NCBI GenBank assembly: GCA_024762895.1
Contig: JANTGN010000003.1
Coordinates: 1 to 30,041 of the forward strand
Reading direction: 5' to 3'
Length of the DNA: 30,041 nucleotides
Source of the DNA: Thiotrichales bacterium
Lineage (GTDB): Bacteria > Pseudomonadota > Gammaproteobacteria > J044
Shown: piece by piece, positions 1-7,819 of the stretch
Layout: each line of letters begins with the position of its first letter
Numbering within the stretch: position 1 is the first letter of the stretch
Notes under the pieces: model-generated
Database searches by the model: none
Told to the model about the DNA's origin: nothing
Seen by the model: only the letters and a program-made list of their open reading frames with translations
Made by a program: the position numbers and the translations under genes

Positions 1-822
1 AGTGCTCCCCTCGGGATAAAAACTACCTGCATGCACAAACTGTAGAGTCTGAACAATCACATCATCGCCCTTCATAATCAGGGTGTGTGAATGGGGCACG
101 ACAATAAAGTCGGCCATACCTTCCACTTTGGTACTGTCGATAGAGACCTTACCGTCATCAACACCGGGAATAGATTGGGCAAACTGACTGTCAAAAATAC
201 TGTGCCGATCTCCAGCAATAATGCCGACGCTGTAATCGACCGGGCCCAGCCTGTTAGGAATACTGTCCGGTCGTGTACTCAGTTGCAAGCCCGCAGGCCC
301 CAGGATGGATTTAAAAAAAGGGATATGCCCTACTTCGTCCACTATCTCGCTGCCCTTATTGGGAGGAGCCAGCATGACCGTGTGTCCAAGCTCTGGGATA
401 GACTCCTGATGGAGGTAATAACGTAGCAGGATGCCGCCCATTGAATGGGTCACAAAATGTATGGTTCCCGCGCCCTGCTCCCTGCAATGGTTAACCCCCT
501 CGGGTATGGCTTCGAAGGCCAGCTTTTCTATAGGAAAGGCACGCGAGGGATAACTCCTGTTGCTGGTCAGATAGCCCTCACGCTCGAATGCCTTAGCGAG
601 ACGGCTCATAGACCCACTATTTCTCCCCAGGCCATGAAGCAGCACGACACAATCCCTGGCCTGCACGGCCTGGCTTTGCTCCTCGACCGTGGCCTGTACA
701 CTGACTGGCATGACCCAGAACATCGACATGCCAAGGAAAACCGTGGAATAAAGAATGGAATGTATGTTCATGGTATTCAGTCTAGACAGATTTTCGCGAA
801 AACATTGGGATGTCGGCGCCAT
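1..822 (-). CDS. Secreted alpha/beta hydrolase (lipase/esterase-like), partial
   Basis: The reading frame is open to the left edge, so the C-terminus is missing. From the inner ATG (base 771) 257 residues are visible. A hydrophobic N-terminal stretch ending near Val-Gln-Ala (about residue 27) looks like a signal peptide, so the product is probably exported. The hydrolase fold is indicated by HGLG at 46-49 (oxyanion-hole type), the nucleophile elbow T-H-S-M-G-G with Ser110, an Asp-Asp-Gly segment near 206-208 and a late His in PHSH (226-229), a plausible triad. The start is ambiguous. ATG at 822 adds 17 residues with two arginines and gives a more typical signal-peptide n-region; neither start has a good ribosome binding site. 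It lies 72 bases downstream of dapB on the same strand and may be cotranscribed. The substrate is unknown; lipid ester or another acyl ester are both possible. Confidence 0.8.
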   Translation of the reverse strand, partial: MAPTSQCFRENLSRLNTMNIHSILYSTVFLGMSMFWVMPVSVQATVEEQSQAVQARDCVVLLHGLGRNSGSMSRLAKAFEREGYLTSNRSYPSRAFPIEKLAFEAIPEGVNHCREQGAGTIHFVTHSMGGILLRYYLHQESIPELGHTVMLAPPNKGSEIVDEVGHIPFFKSILGPAGLQLSTRPDSIPNRLGPVDYSVGIIAGDRHSIFDSQFAQSIPGVDDGKVSIDSTKVEGMADFIVVPHSHTLIMKGDDVIVQTLQFVHAGSFYPEGST

Positions 823-894
823 TCTTTGTGCCGGTAACGACAATCCAACAGACTGGTGACGGGTATATCGCGGATGCCTGGTTGAAACCGAGCA

Positions 895-1701
895 CTATTC
901 CTTCAGGCTCAGGACATCCTGCATATCGAAGAGGCCGTGATCATGATCTGTGAGCCATTTGGCCGCACGTACAGCCCCCTTGGCAAAGGTCATCCGACTG
1001 GAGGCCTTGTGGGTTATTTCGACGCGTTCACCGATACCCGCAAACATGACCGTATGTTCACCGACGATATCACCGGCACGTATGGTCTCAAAACCGATGG
1101 TCTTGCGGTCACGCTCACCGGTTATTCCCTCACGTCCGTAGACGGCACATTCCCTGAGGTCACGCCCCAGGGTATCGGCGATGACCTCACCCATGCGAAC
1201 GGCCGTACCCGACGGCGCATCGACCTTGTAACGATGGTGTGCCTCGACAATCTCGATATCTACTTCATCTCCCAGGACGCTGGCAGCCAGTTCCAGTAAC
1301 TTTAGAGTAAGATTCACACCCACACTCATATTGGGCGCAAACACTATGGGTATTTCTTTGGATGCCTTTTCAATCTTTTTCTTCTGATCGTCACTAAAAC
1401 CAGTGGTACCAATCACCATTGCCTTCTTGTGGGCAAGACATTGGCCAAGATGTGCCATGGAGCCCGCTGGTCGAGTAAAATCGATAACGACATCAAACTG
1501 GTGAATGACTTTTTCCAGGTCATCAACCAGCTTCACATCCATTCGGTTCAGTCCGGCCAGCTCACCCGCATCGGCCCCTAGCAGACTGCTTCCTGGCAAT
1601 TCAGTTGCAGCAGTCAGGTCGACCCCTTCAGCCTCCTGACAGGCCTCCACCAGAATACGGCCCATACGACCACCCGCACCTACAATTGCGACTCGAGACA
1701 T
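895..1701 (-). CDS. dapB: 4-hydroxy-tetrahydrodipicolinate reductase
   Basis: Cytoplasmic enzyme of the lysine/diaminopimelate pathway that reduces the DapA product with NAD(P)H to tetrahydrodipicolinate, feeding lysine and murein synthesis. The 268 residues match the usual family length (about 270). The N-terminal nucleotide-binding motif VGAGGRMG is at 7-14, the catalytic His-His pair at 155-156 with Lys159, followed by the family signature DAPSGTA at 161-167. The ATG at 1701 is preceded by AAGGGG about 7 bases upstream. It follows dnaJ by 136 bases, the common dnaK-dnaJ-dapB order of gammaproteobacteria, but carAB, often next in related genomes, is replaced here by a hydrolase gene. A hairpin after dnaJ suggests dapB may be only partly cotranscribed with the heat-shock genes. 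Confidence 0.97.
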   Translation of the reverse strand: MSRVAIVGAGGRMGRILVEACQEAEGVDLTAATELPGSSLLGADAGELAGLNRMDVKLVDDLEKVIHQFDVVIDFTRPAGSMAHLGQCLAHKKAMVIGTTGFSDDQKKKIEKASKEIPIVFAPNMSVGVNLTLKLLELAASVLGDEVDIEIVEAHHRYKVDAPSGTAVRMGEVIADTLGRDLRECAVYGREGITGERDRKTIGFETIRAGDIVGEHTVMFAGIGERVEITHKASSRMTFAKGAVRAAKWLTDHDHGLFDMQDVLSLKE

Positions 1702-1804
1702 AGTTACCCCTTAGGATGAATTATTTGGGCGAATGCACAGGCCTTTTTGCCTGCCATAAAAACTAGTAGCATACCGCCGATTGGCGCTGAGGTCAGCCAG
1801 AAAT

Positions 1805-1831
1805 GGCCTGATGCCAGATCGACATCAGGCC
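1805..1831 (-). terminator. Hairpin downstream of dnaJ
   Basis: Perfect 9-bp inverted repeat (GGCCTGATG / CATCAGGCC) with a 9-base loop, starting 7 bases past the dnaJ stop. On the minus strand it is followed only by ATTTCT, so the T-tract is weak. It could be a weak terminator or an mRNA 3'-end stabilising stem between dnaJ and dapB. Confidence 0.5.
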
Positions 1832-1837
1832 GAAAGA

Positions 1838-2959
1838 TTAGAATTTCAGATTTTCAAAAAAGCTCTTTACACCATCGACCCAACCATGCTCCCTGGGACT
1901 GTGACGGTGCCCCCCCTCTTTCATAGAGGTCTCAAACTCCTGCAGCAACTCTTTTTGGCGCTTGGTCAGATTGACCGGGGTCTCGACGACGATTCGACAG
2001 ATGAGATCACCCTCCATGCCTCCCCGTACTGGCTTGACACCCTTGCCGCGCATTCGGAATAGCTTGCCGGTCTGCGTCTCGGCTGGCACCTTGAGTTTAA
2101 GTTTGCCATCCAGGGTCGGTACTTCCAGCTCACCGCCCAGAGCAGCGGTAGTGAAGCTGACTGGAACCTCGCATTGCAGGTTACTGCCATCACGGGTAAA
2201 GATGTCGTGCGGCTTGACCATAATCTGTACATACAGATCACCTGCTGGTCCATTGTTGACCCCTGCCTCACCCTCGCCCGATAGACGTATACGATCACCG
2301 TTGTCGACGCCAGCAGGCACCTTGACCGACAGGGTCTTGTGCTCCTCAACTCGGCCTTCACCATGACAGCTCTTGCAGGGATTGGAAATGATTTTGCCAT
2401 TGCCATGGCAGTTCGGGCAGGTCTGCTGGACGGAGAAGAAACCCTGTTGCATACGCACCTGGCCGGCACCATGACAGGTAGGACAGGTCTCGGGCTCACT
2501 GCCACTCTCGGCACCCGTACCATGACAGGACTCGCAGATCACCATGGTCGGAACACGAATCTCGACCTCGGTGCCATGTACGGCCTCTTCCAGAGTCAGC
2601 TGCAGATTATATTGCAGGTCAGAACCACGATACGCGCGCTGACCACCGGCTCCGGCTCGGCCACCACCAAAGATGTCACCAAAGATATCTTCGAAGATGT
2701 CACCAAAGCCCGCACCGGCACCACCACCCGCTGCGCCCTGCTGCACGCCGGCATGACCAAACTGATCATAGGCCGCTCGCTTCTGGGCATCAGACAGGAT
2801 CTCATAGGCTTCTTTGCATTCCTTAAAACGCGCCTCGGCCTCTTCGTCATCCGGATTGCGATCCGGGTGATACTTCATCGCGAGACGACGGTAACTCTTT
2901 TTCAGGTCACCTTCGCTGACGGTGCGTTCCACACCCAGAATTTCATAATAATCACGCAT
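1838..2959 (-). CDS. dnaJ: Chaperone protein DnaJ (Hsp40)
   Basis: Co-chaperone that delivers unfolded clients to DnaK and stimulates its ATPase. All class I DnaJ parts are present in 373 residues: the J domain with HPD at 31-33, a Gly/Phe-rich linker around 75-110, four CxxCxGxG zinc-binding repeats (CESCHGTG, CPTCHGAG, CPNCHGNG, CKSCHGEG) at about 140-210, and the C-terminal substrate-binding region. The length is normal. It follows dnaK by 73 bases containing a terminator-like hairpin, so it is probably expressed at a fraction of the dnaK level by readthrough. Confidence 0.98.
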   Translation of the reverse strand: MRDYYEILGVERTVSEGDLKKSYRRLAMKYHPDRNPDDEEAEARFKECKEAYEILSDAQKRAAYDQFGHAGVQQGAAGGGAGAGFGDIFEDIFGDIFGGGRAGAGGQRAYRGSDLQYNLQLTLEEAVHGTEVEIRVPTMVICESCHGTGAESGSEPETCPTCHGAGQVRMQQGFFSVQQTCPNCHGNGKIISNPCKSCHGEGRVEEHKTLSVKVPAGVDNGDRIRLSGEGEAGVNNGPAGDLYVQIMVKPHDIFTRDGSNLQCEVPVSFTTAALGGELEVPTLDGKLKLKVPAETQTGKLFRMRGKGVKPVRGGMEGDLICRIVVETPVNLTKRQKELLQEFETSMKEGGHRHSPREHGWVDGVKSFFENLKF

Positions 2960-2988
2960 AGGTCTTTCTTATCCTGCCCTGTAATAGC

Positions 2989-3018
2989 AAAAGGCCGGAC
3001 GAATAAATCCGTCCGGCC
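2989..3018 (-). terminator. Terminator/attenuator between dnaK and dnaJ
   Basis: Perfect 9-bp GC-rich stem (GGCCGGACG / CGTCCGGCC) with an 8-base AT-rich loop, followed on the minus strand by TTTTGC. It begins 15 bases after the dnaK stop. This is a good intrinsic terminator; because dnaJ follows with no obvious promoter of its own, it probably works as a partial terminator that sets the DnaK:DnaJ ratio. Confidence 0.78.
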
Positions 3019-3032
3019 CACGCTATCTACTA

Positions 3033-4964
3033 TTACTTCTTGTTGTCGTCGACTTCTTCAAACTCTGCATCGACGACATCGTCATCGGCCGCCGACGCGC
3101 TCTCGGCACCTGCCTCGGCTCCAGCATCGGCACCCTCAGGGCCACCCTGCTGCTGATACATGCGCTCAGCCAGCTTACCAGAGGCCTCGGCCAGGGCCTG
3201 GGTTTTCTTCTCGATCACATCCTTGTCATCACCCTTCATGGCCTCTTTGAGGTCGGACAGGGCGCTTTCAATCGCCGCACGTTCGGTGGGCTCAACCTTG
3301 TCACCCATCTCTGCAAGTGACTTCTCGGTGGCATGGATCATGTTATCCGCCTGGTTGCGTGCACCGACCAGCTCCTGGAACTTACGGTCTTCATCAGCAT
3401 GCGCCTCGGCATCCTTGACCATACGATCCACCTCATCGTCCGACAGACCACTGGAGGCCTTGATGACAATGGACTGCTCCTTACCAGTGGCCTTGTCCTT
3501 GGCAGACACGTTCAGGATACCGTTGGCATCGATATCGAAGGTCACCTCGATCTGTGGCACACCGCGTGGAGCAGGCGGAATATCGGTCAGGTCAAAACGA
3601 CCCAGCGACTTGTTGGCAGAGGCCATCTCACGCTCACCCTGCAGGACATGAACCGTTACGGCAGTCTGATTGTCGTCTGCGGTCGAGAACACCTGCTGAG
3701 CCTTGGTCGGGATAGTGGTATTCTTATCGATCAGCTTGGTCATGACACCACCCATGGTCTCGATACCCAGAGACAGAGGGGTCACGTCCAGCAGCAGGAC
3801 GTCTTTGACATCACCGCCCAGGACACCACCCTGAATGGCGGCACCTACGGCAACGGCCTCATCGGGGTTAACGTCTTTCCGGGCCTCTTTACCAAAGAAG
3901 TCCTTAACCTTTTCCTGTACCAGTGGCATACGGGTCTGACCACCAACCAGAATGACATCATCCACCTCGGAGGCACTCAGGCCGGCATCTTTCAAAGCGG
4001 TCTTGACGGGCTCGATGGTGCGGGTGACCAGGTCTTCAACCAGAGACTCGAGCTTGGCACGGGTCAGCTTGATGTTCAGATGCTTGGGACCGGTCTGGTC
4101 TGCCGTAATATAGGGCAGATTGACATCGGTCTGCTGGCTGGACGACAGTTCGATCTTGGCCTTTTCCGCACCTTCTTTCAGTCGCTGCAGGGCCAGTGGA
4201 TCGTTGTGCAGATCCATGCCATTTTCTTTTTTGAATTCGTCGGCCAGATAATCCATCAGGCGCAGGTCAAAATCCTCACCACCCAGGAAGGTATCACCGT
4301 TGGTGGACAGCACTTCGAACTGATGTTCGCCATCGATCTCAGCAATCTCGATGATGGAGATATCGAAGGTACCGCCACCCAGGTCATACACAGCCACTTT
4401 GCTATCGCCGCGCTTCTTGTCCATGCCATAGGCAAGGGCAGCAGCGGTAGGCTCATTGATGATGCGCTTGACGTCGAGACCGGCGATCTTGCCGGCATCC
4501 TTGGTCGCCTGGCGCTGGGAATCGTTGAAGTAGGCAGGCACGGTAATAACGGCCTCGGTGACCTCTTCACCCAGGTATTCCTCAGCGGTCTTTTTCATCT
4601 TCATCAGAACACGAGCAGAGACCTCGGGAGGTGCCATCTTGTTGCCACCAGCCTCGACCCAGGCATCGCCATTGTCGGCCTTGACGATATTGAAGGGTAC
4701 CAGCTTGATATCTTTCTGGACCTCATCCTCGTCATAACGACGACCGATCAGACGCTTGATACCGTAGAGGGTATTGGCGGGGTTGGTAACCGCCTGGCGT
4801 TTTGCAGGCTGGCCTACCAGCACCTCACCGTCATCCGTAAAGGCGACGATGGAAGGCGTGGTGCGGTCACCCTCGCTGTTCTCGATAACTTTGGGCTTGG
4901 AACCTTCCATGACTGCAACGCAGGAGTTGGTGGTACCAAGATCGATTCCGATGATTTTTCCCAT
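3033..4964 (-). CDS. dnaK: Chaperone protein DnaK (Hsp70)
   Basis: ATP-dependent cytosolic chaperone working with DnaJ and GrpE. The 643 residues match the family length. The N-terminal ATPase begins with GIDLGTTNSC at 6-15, and YDLGGGTFD is the second phosphate-binding segment. The substrate-binding domain follows, and the tail ends in an acidic EEVDDNKK sequence close to the usual EEVKDDKK. An AGGAG ribosome binding site lies 9 bases before the ATG. The 101-base upstream gap contains a textbook sigma-32 promoter, so heat-shock control can be read from the sequence. A long open frame on the opposite strand is a coding-bias shadow. Confidence 0.99.
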   Translation of the reverse strand: MGKIIGIDLGTTNSCVAVMEGSKPKVIENSEGDRTTPSIVAFTDDGEVLVGQPAKRQAVTNPANTLYGIKRLIGRRYDEDEVQKDIKLVPFNIVKADNGDAWVEAGGNKMAPPEVSARVLMKMKKTAEEYLGEEVTEAVITVPAYFNDSQRQATKDAGKIAGLDVKRIINEPTAAALAYGMDKKRGDSKVAVYDLGGGTFDISIIEIAEIDGEHQFEVLSTNGDTFLGGEDFDLRLMDYLADEFKKENGMDLHNDPLALQRLKEGAEKAKIELSSSQQTDVNLPYITADQTGPKHLNIKLTRAKLESLVEDLVTRTIEPVKTALKDAGLSASEVDDVILVGGQTRMPLVQEKVKDFFGKEARKDVNPDEAVAVGAAIQGGVLGGDVKDVLLLDVTPLSLGIETMGGVMTKLIDKNTTIPTKAQQVFSTADDNQTAVTVHVLQGEREMASANKSLGRFDLTDIPPAPRGVPQIEVTFDIDANGILNVSAKDKATGKEQSIVIKASSGLSDDEVDRMVKDAEAHADEDRKFQELVGARNQADNMIHATEKSLAEMGDKVEPTERAAIESALSDLKEAMKGDDKDVIEKKTQALAEASGKLAERMYQQQGGPEGADAGAEAGAESASAADDDVVDAEFEEVDDNKK

Positions 4965-5021
4965 TCTGAAATGCTCCTGAATATTGGGTGTTAATCTTAA
5001 TCTATTGAACTTAACGGCATA

Positions 5022-5048
5022 GTTTGGGGCAGCCGTACTGTTTTCAAG
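5022..5048 (-). promoter_or_regulatory. Sigma-32 (RpoH) heat-shock promoter of dnaK
   Basis: On the minus strand the -35 element CTTGAAA (5042-5048) is separated by 12 bases from the -10 element CCCCAAAC (5022-5029). This is almost the enterobacterial RpoH consensus (CTTGAAA, short spacer, CCCCATnT). Transcription would start near 5015, giving a dnaK leader of about 50 bases. No CIRCE inverted repeat is visible here although hrcA lies just upstream. Confidence 0.85.
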
Positions 5049-5066
5049 GATTTATTACAGATTTCT

Positions 5067-5639
5067 TTACTCTTTTCCCTGGCTGACGACCACCATTGCC
5101 GGACGAATCAGTCGGCCATTCAGGGTATAGCCTTTCTGCATGACCGAAATGACCGTATTTTGTGGGTACTCATCACTGGGCTGCATGGACATGGCCTGAT
5201 GCAGTTCGGGGTCGAATTTTTCACCTACTGGATCAATGGCCACGATGTCGAAACGATCCATCACCTGAATCAGCATCTTCAGGGTGAGCTCGGTACCTTC
5301 ACGAATCTTCTCTGCATCCGCCTCGCCCTGGGCGGCTTCAATGCCGAGTTCAAGGCTGTCGCGTACACCTAACAATTCGTTGGCGATCTTTTCCAGGGCG
5401 TACTTGTGAGCATTTTCCAGGTCTCGCTCAGCACGCTTGCGCTGGTTCTCTAATTCGGCCTGGGTACGTAGCAGCTGATCACGGTATTCATCAGCCTTGG
5501 CCCTGGCTTCATCCAGCTGCCTCAGCAGCTCTTCGGTACTAACCGTCAGGCCCTCATCGGTGCCTTGTGCTGCCGCGACCTCTTCTGTATTTTGTTCTTG
5601 AATATCAATGTCTTTCTGCTTGTTTTCCTGTTGATCCAT
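5067..5639 (-). CDS. grpE: Nucleotide exchange factor GrpE
   Basis: Releases ADP from DnaK to reset the chaperone cycle. The 190-residue product has a polar, acidic and Gln-rich N-terminal tail, a long charged helix forming the dimer coiled coil (about 45-95), and the family-typical C-terminal beta domain (FDPELHQAM and a GYTLNGRLIRPAMV segment). The ATG at 5639 is chosen because GGAG lies 6 bases upstream and the protein then has the usual MDQQ-type start; an upstream ATG at 5690 would add 17 atypical residues. It sits between hrcA (70 bases upstream) and dnaK, the classic hrcA-grpE-dnaK-dnaJ order. Confidence 0.97.
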   Translation of the reverse strand: MDQQENKQKDIDIQEQNTEEVAAAQGTDEGLTVSTEELLRQLDEARAKADEYRDQLLRTQAELENQRKRAERDLENAHKYALEKIANELLGVRDSLELGIEAAQGEADAEKIREGTELTLKMLIQVMDRFDIVAIDPVGEKFDPELHQAMSMQPSDEYPQNTVISVMQKGYTLNGRLIRPAMVVVSQGKE

Positions 5640-5709
5640 GAAGCGCTCCAGTAAACATAAATGGATAATCTCGCCATTATGGACGAGCAAGGTAATGAAA
5701 ATATGGGAA

Positions 5710-6756
5710 TTATTCCTGGGAATTCAAGGCCGCGGTAAGCAGTTTTGCCGTAATATCGACCACGGGAATCACGCGATCATAGGCCATGCGCGTGGGTCCG
5801 ATGACACCGAGCACGCCCACGACCTCGCCATCGTATTCGTAGGGGGCAGAAATGACACTACATTCATTTAAGACCTCTGTGCCGGATTCATGACCAATAA
5901 AGATCTTGACACCCTCTGCAGTAATGCATTGGTCCAGGATGCTCAGGATGTCACGTTTTTGATGAAAGGCCTCGAAGAGATGGCGCAGGCGTCCAATATC
6001 AGATAACTCATCATAGCCCATAAGACGTGTCTCGCCGGCCAGCACATAATCCTCACTGGCCTCTTCCTCTTCCGCAAAGATCCTCTCTCCCAGTGCTATG
6101 GCATCCAGCATCAGTTGATTCATATCCTGCTGGACCTGTTTCATCTCCTCCAGGAGACGACTATGAATCTGATGCATGTCCAGACCCGCAAACCGATCAT
6201 TCAGGTAGTTGGCGACCTCGATCAGTTCAGAACTCGTATAGTCACGACCAGGCATAATAATACGGTTATGCACTTCCTTGGTATGGGTTACCAGTATGAC
6301 CAGTACCCGTCCCTCGGATAGCTTCAGAAACTCGATCTGTTTCAGTACCACCTGGTCATGACGCGGCAGGGTAACGACGCCGGCCATGCTGGTGATGCTG
6401 GATAGCAGACCTGAGGCAGATTCAATCAATCCCTGGGTATCACTTTTAGCACTGAGCCCAAACTTCATCTGCTCAATCTCGCCCAGATCCAGGGGCCGTA
6501 TATTGAGCAGGCTATCAACGAACAAACGATAACCCTCAACCGTTGGGACCCGTCCGGCCGAGGTATGAGGTGCCGTCACCAATCCCAGGCCTTCCAGATC
6601 GGACATGACATTTCTAACCGTGGCTGCACTCAGATCCAGGCCTGCCGATTGGACCAGGTTTCGAGATCCTACCGGCTGACCGCTGCGTATGTAATCTTCT
6701 ATCAGGGCCTTCAGCAGATGCTGTTCACGTTCGTTGAGTGAAGAGGACTTCGACAT
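5710..6756 (-). CDS. hrcA: Heat-inducible transcription repressor HrcA
   Basis: Repressor that binds CIRCE operators of groE and dnaK operons in many bacteria and whose folding depends on GroEL. The 348 residues match the family. They show an N-terminal winged helix (ATVRNVMSDLEGLGL, then the TSAGRVPT motif) and a C-terminal domain ending in GPTRMAYDRVIPVVDI, a strong family signature. The ATG at 6756 is chosen because it gives the usual MSKSSSLNEREQ start; the frame extends to 6840 but would run into its own likely promoter. HrcA is absent from enterobacteria but present in several other gammaproteobacterial groups. No CIRCE site is seen in this window, so its operator is probably at groESL elsewhere. 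Confidence 0.96.
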   Translation of the reverse strand: MSKSSSLNEREQHLLKALIEDYIRSGQPVGSRNLVQSAGLDLSAATVRNVMSDLEGLGLVTAPHTSAGRVPTVEGYRLFVDSLLNIRPLDLGEIEQMKFGLSAKSDTQGLIESASGLLSSITSMAGVVTLPRHDQVVLKQIEFLKLSEGRVLVILVTHTKEVHNRIIMPGRDYTSSELIEVANYLNDRFAGLDMHQIHSRLLEEMKQVQQDMNQLMLDAIALGERIFAEEEEASEDYVLAGETRLMGYDELSDIGRLRHLFEAFHQKRDILSILDQCITAEGVKIFIGHESGTEVLNECSVISAPYEYDGEVVGVLGVIGPTRMAYDRVIPVVDITAKLLTAALNSQE

Positions 6757-6794
6757 AAATAAAGTGTTACCTGTAGATCGACTGGGATGCCAAA

Positions 6795-6822
6795 ATCTTA
6801 CCGCGAGCAGGCATCGTGTCAA
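6795..6822 (-). promoter_or_regulatory. Sigma-70 promoter for hrcA (and grpE)
   Basis: On the minus strand a perfect -35 TTGACA (6817-6822) is followed after 16 bases by TAAGAT (6795-6800). Transcription would start near 6788, leaving a leader of about 30 bases before the hrcA ATG. This suggests a vegetative promoter for hrcA-grpE, distinct from the heat-shock promoter of dnaK. Confidence 0.65.
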
Positions 6823-6823
6823 C

Positions 6824-6852
6824 TTGGCGTATGATGCCAAACAGGATATTGT
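6824..6852 (+). promoter_or_regulatory. Candidate sigma-70 promoter for nadK
   Basis: TTGGCG (6824-6829) and TATTGT (6847-6852) are separated by 17 bases, each 4 of 6 to consensus, with a predicted start near 6859, about 20 bases before nadK. It abuts the hrcA promoter with one base between the two -35 boxes. GATGCC half-sites overlap the area. Confidence 0.4.
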
Positions 6853-6879
6853 GTCTCAGGGATTTCTGGAAGAAAAATT

Positions 6880-7755
6880 ATGTCTTCATTTCAACGCATT
6901 GGTCTGATCGTTAAACAACCTGCACTGCAGCAGGAAGAGACCCTCAGCATCCTGGTTCAATTGTTAGAGGAACGAGGCCTGGAGACCCTACTGGATGAAT
7001 CTGCCGCGGACTATGCCCGGCAGCTTGGGATAAAACCGACGCCTAGAGATGAACTGACCCAAAGCTGCGATCTGGTCATTGTCGTCGGGGGCGATGGTAC
7101 GTTCCTGAATGCCGCTCGTTCCCTGGCGGATCACGAGGTACCGGTACTGGGTATCAACCTCGGCCGGCTGGGTTTTCTGGTCGATGTCTCTCCCGAAGAA
7201 ATCCCCCAGCAACTGGGCCGTGTTTTTAATGGTGATTTCATCGAAGAAGAGCGCAAGTTACTGAAGACAGAGATCCATCGTAATGACGAAATCATTGGCA
7301 GCTTTTATGCCATGAATGATGTCACCCTGCATGTGCGAGACGTCGTCCGCATGATCGAGTTTGAGACCAGCATCGATGGTCAGTATGTCAACATTCAGCG
7401 CGCGGACGGCCTGGTGGTCTGCACTCCCACAGGATCCACCGCCTATGCCCTGTCCGGAGGCGGCCCGATACTCCACCCGACCCTGGATGCCATTGCCCTG
7501 GTCCCTATCTGCCCCCATACGCTGAGTAATCGCCCCCTGGTGGTCGCCGGTGATAGTGAGATTAGCATCCGTATGTGCGGGAATAATCGAAGCAGTGGCC
7601 AGGTGGCCTTCGATGGTCAGGATAATATGGACTTACTGGATGAAGACCAGATCCTCATTCGGGAACATCCCACGCCCATTCGCCTTATACATCCACAGGG
7701 CTATGATTACTATCACATCCTGCGTGCAAAACTTCGCTGGAGCGAACAGCCCTGA
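6880..7755 (+). CDS. nadK: NAD kinase
   Basis: Phosphorylates NAD+ to NADP+ using ATP in the cytosol; the source of NADP for biosynthesis. The 291 residues match the family (E. coli about 292). GGDGTFLNAAR (about 71-81) carries the catalytic Asp, and CTPTGSTAYALSGGGP is the second conserved nucleotide-binding loop. A GGAAG ribosome binding site lies 8 bases before the ATG. It is divergent from hrcA and followed 64 bases later by recN on the same strand; the grpE/hrcA-nadK-recN neighbourhood is common in gammaproteobacteria. Confidence 0.98.
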   Translation: MSSFQRIGLIVKQPALQQEETLSILVQLLEERGLETLLDESAADYARQLGIKPTPRDELTQSCDLVIVVGGDGTFLNAARSLADHEVPVLGINLGRLGFLVDVSPEEIPQQLGRVFNGDFIEEERKLLKTEIHRNDEIIGSFYAMNDVTLHVRDVVRMIEFETSIDGQYVNIQRADGLVVCTPTGSTAYALSGGGPILHPTLDAIALVPICPHTLSNRPLVVAGDSEISIRMCGNNRSSGQVAFDGQDNMDLLDEDQILIREHPTPIRLIHPQGYDYYHILRAKLRWSEQP

Positions 7756-7819
7756 TATACGACTTGCCCCAGCTGCCCTGCTCGGATATGTTGGCCACTT
7801 TTAACTGACAGCGACCCTT

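Noticed and set aside
2339..3250. 303-codon plus-strand frame opposite dnaJ
   Set aside because: Shadow of dnaJ codon bias; it runs through the dnaK-dnaJ terminator and into dnaK and has no domain.
3333..4994. 553-codon open frame on the plus strand opposite dnaK
   Set aside because: Long antisense frames over dnaK are a known effect of its codon bias; the translation has low-complexity shadow character and no recognisable domain, while dnaK is certain.
5640..5709. Possible sigma-32 promoter before grpE (CTTGCTC ... ATCCATTT)
   Set aside because: The spacer is about 18 bases, too long for RpoH, and both elements are poor matches.
6446..6454. TTAGCACTG, similar to half of a CIRCE operator
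   Set aside because: The matching GAGTGCTAA arm is missing and the site is inside hrcA coding sequence.
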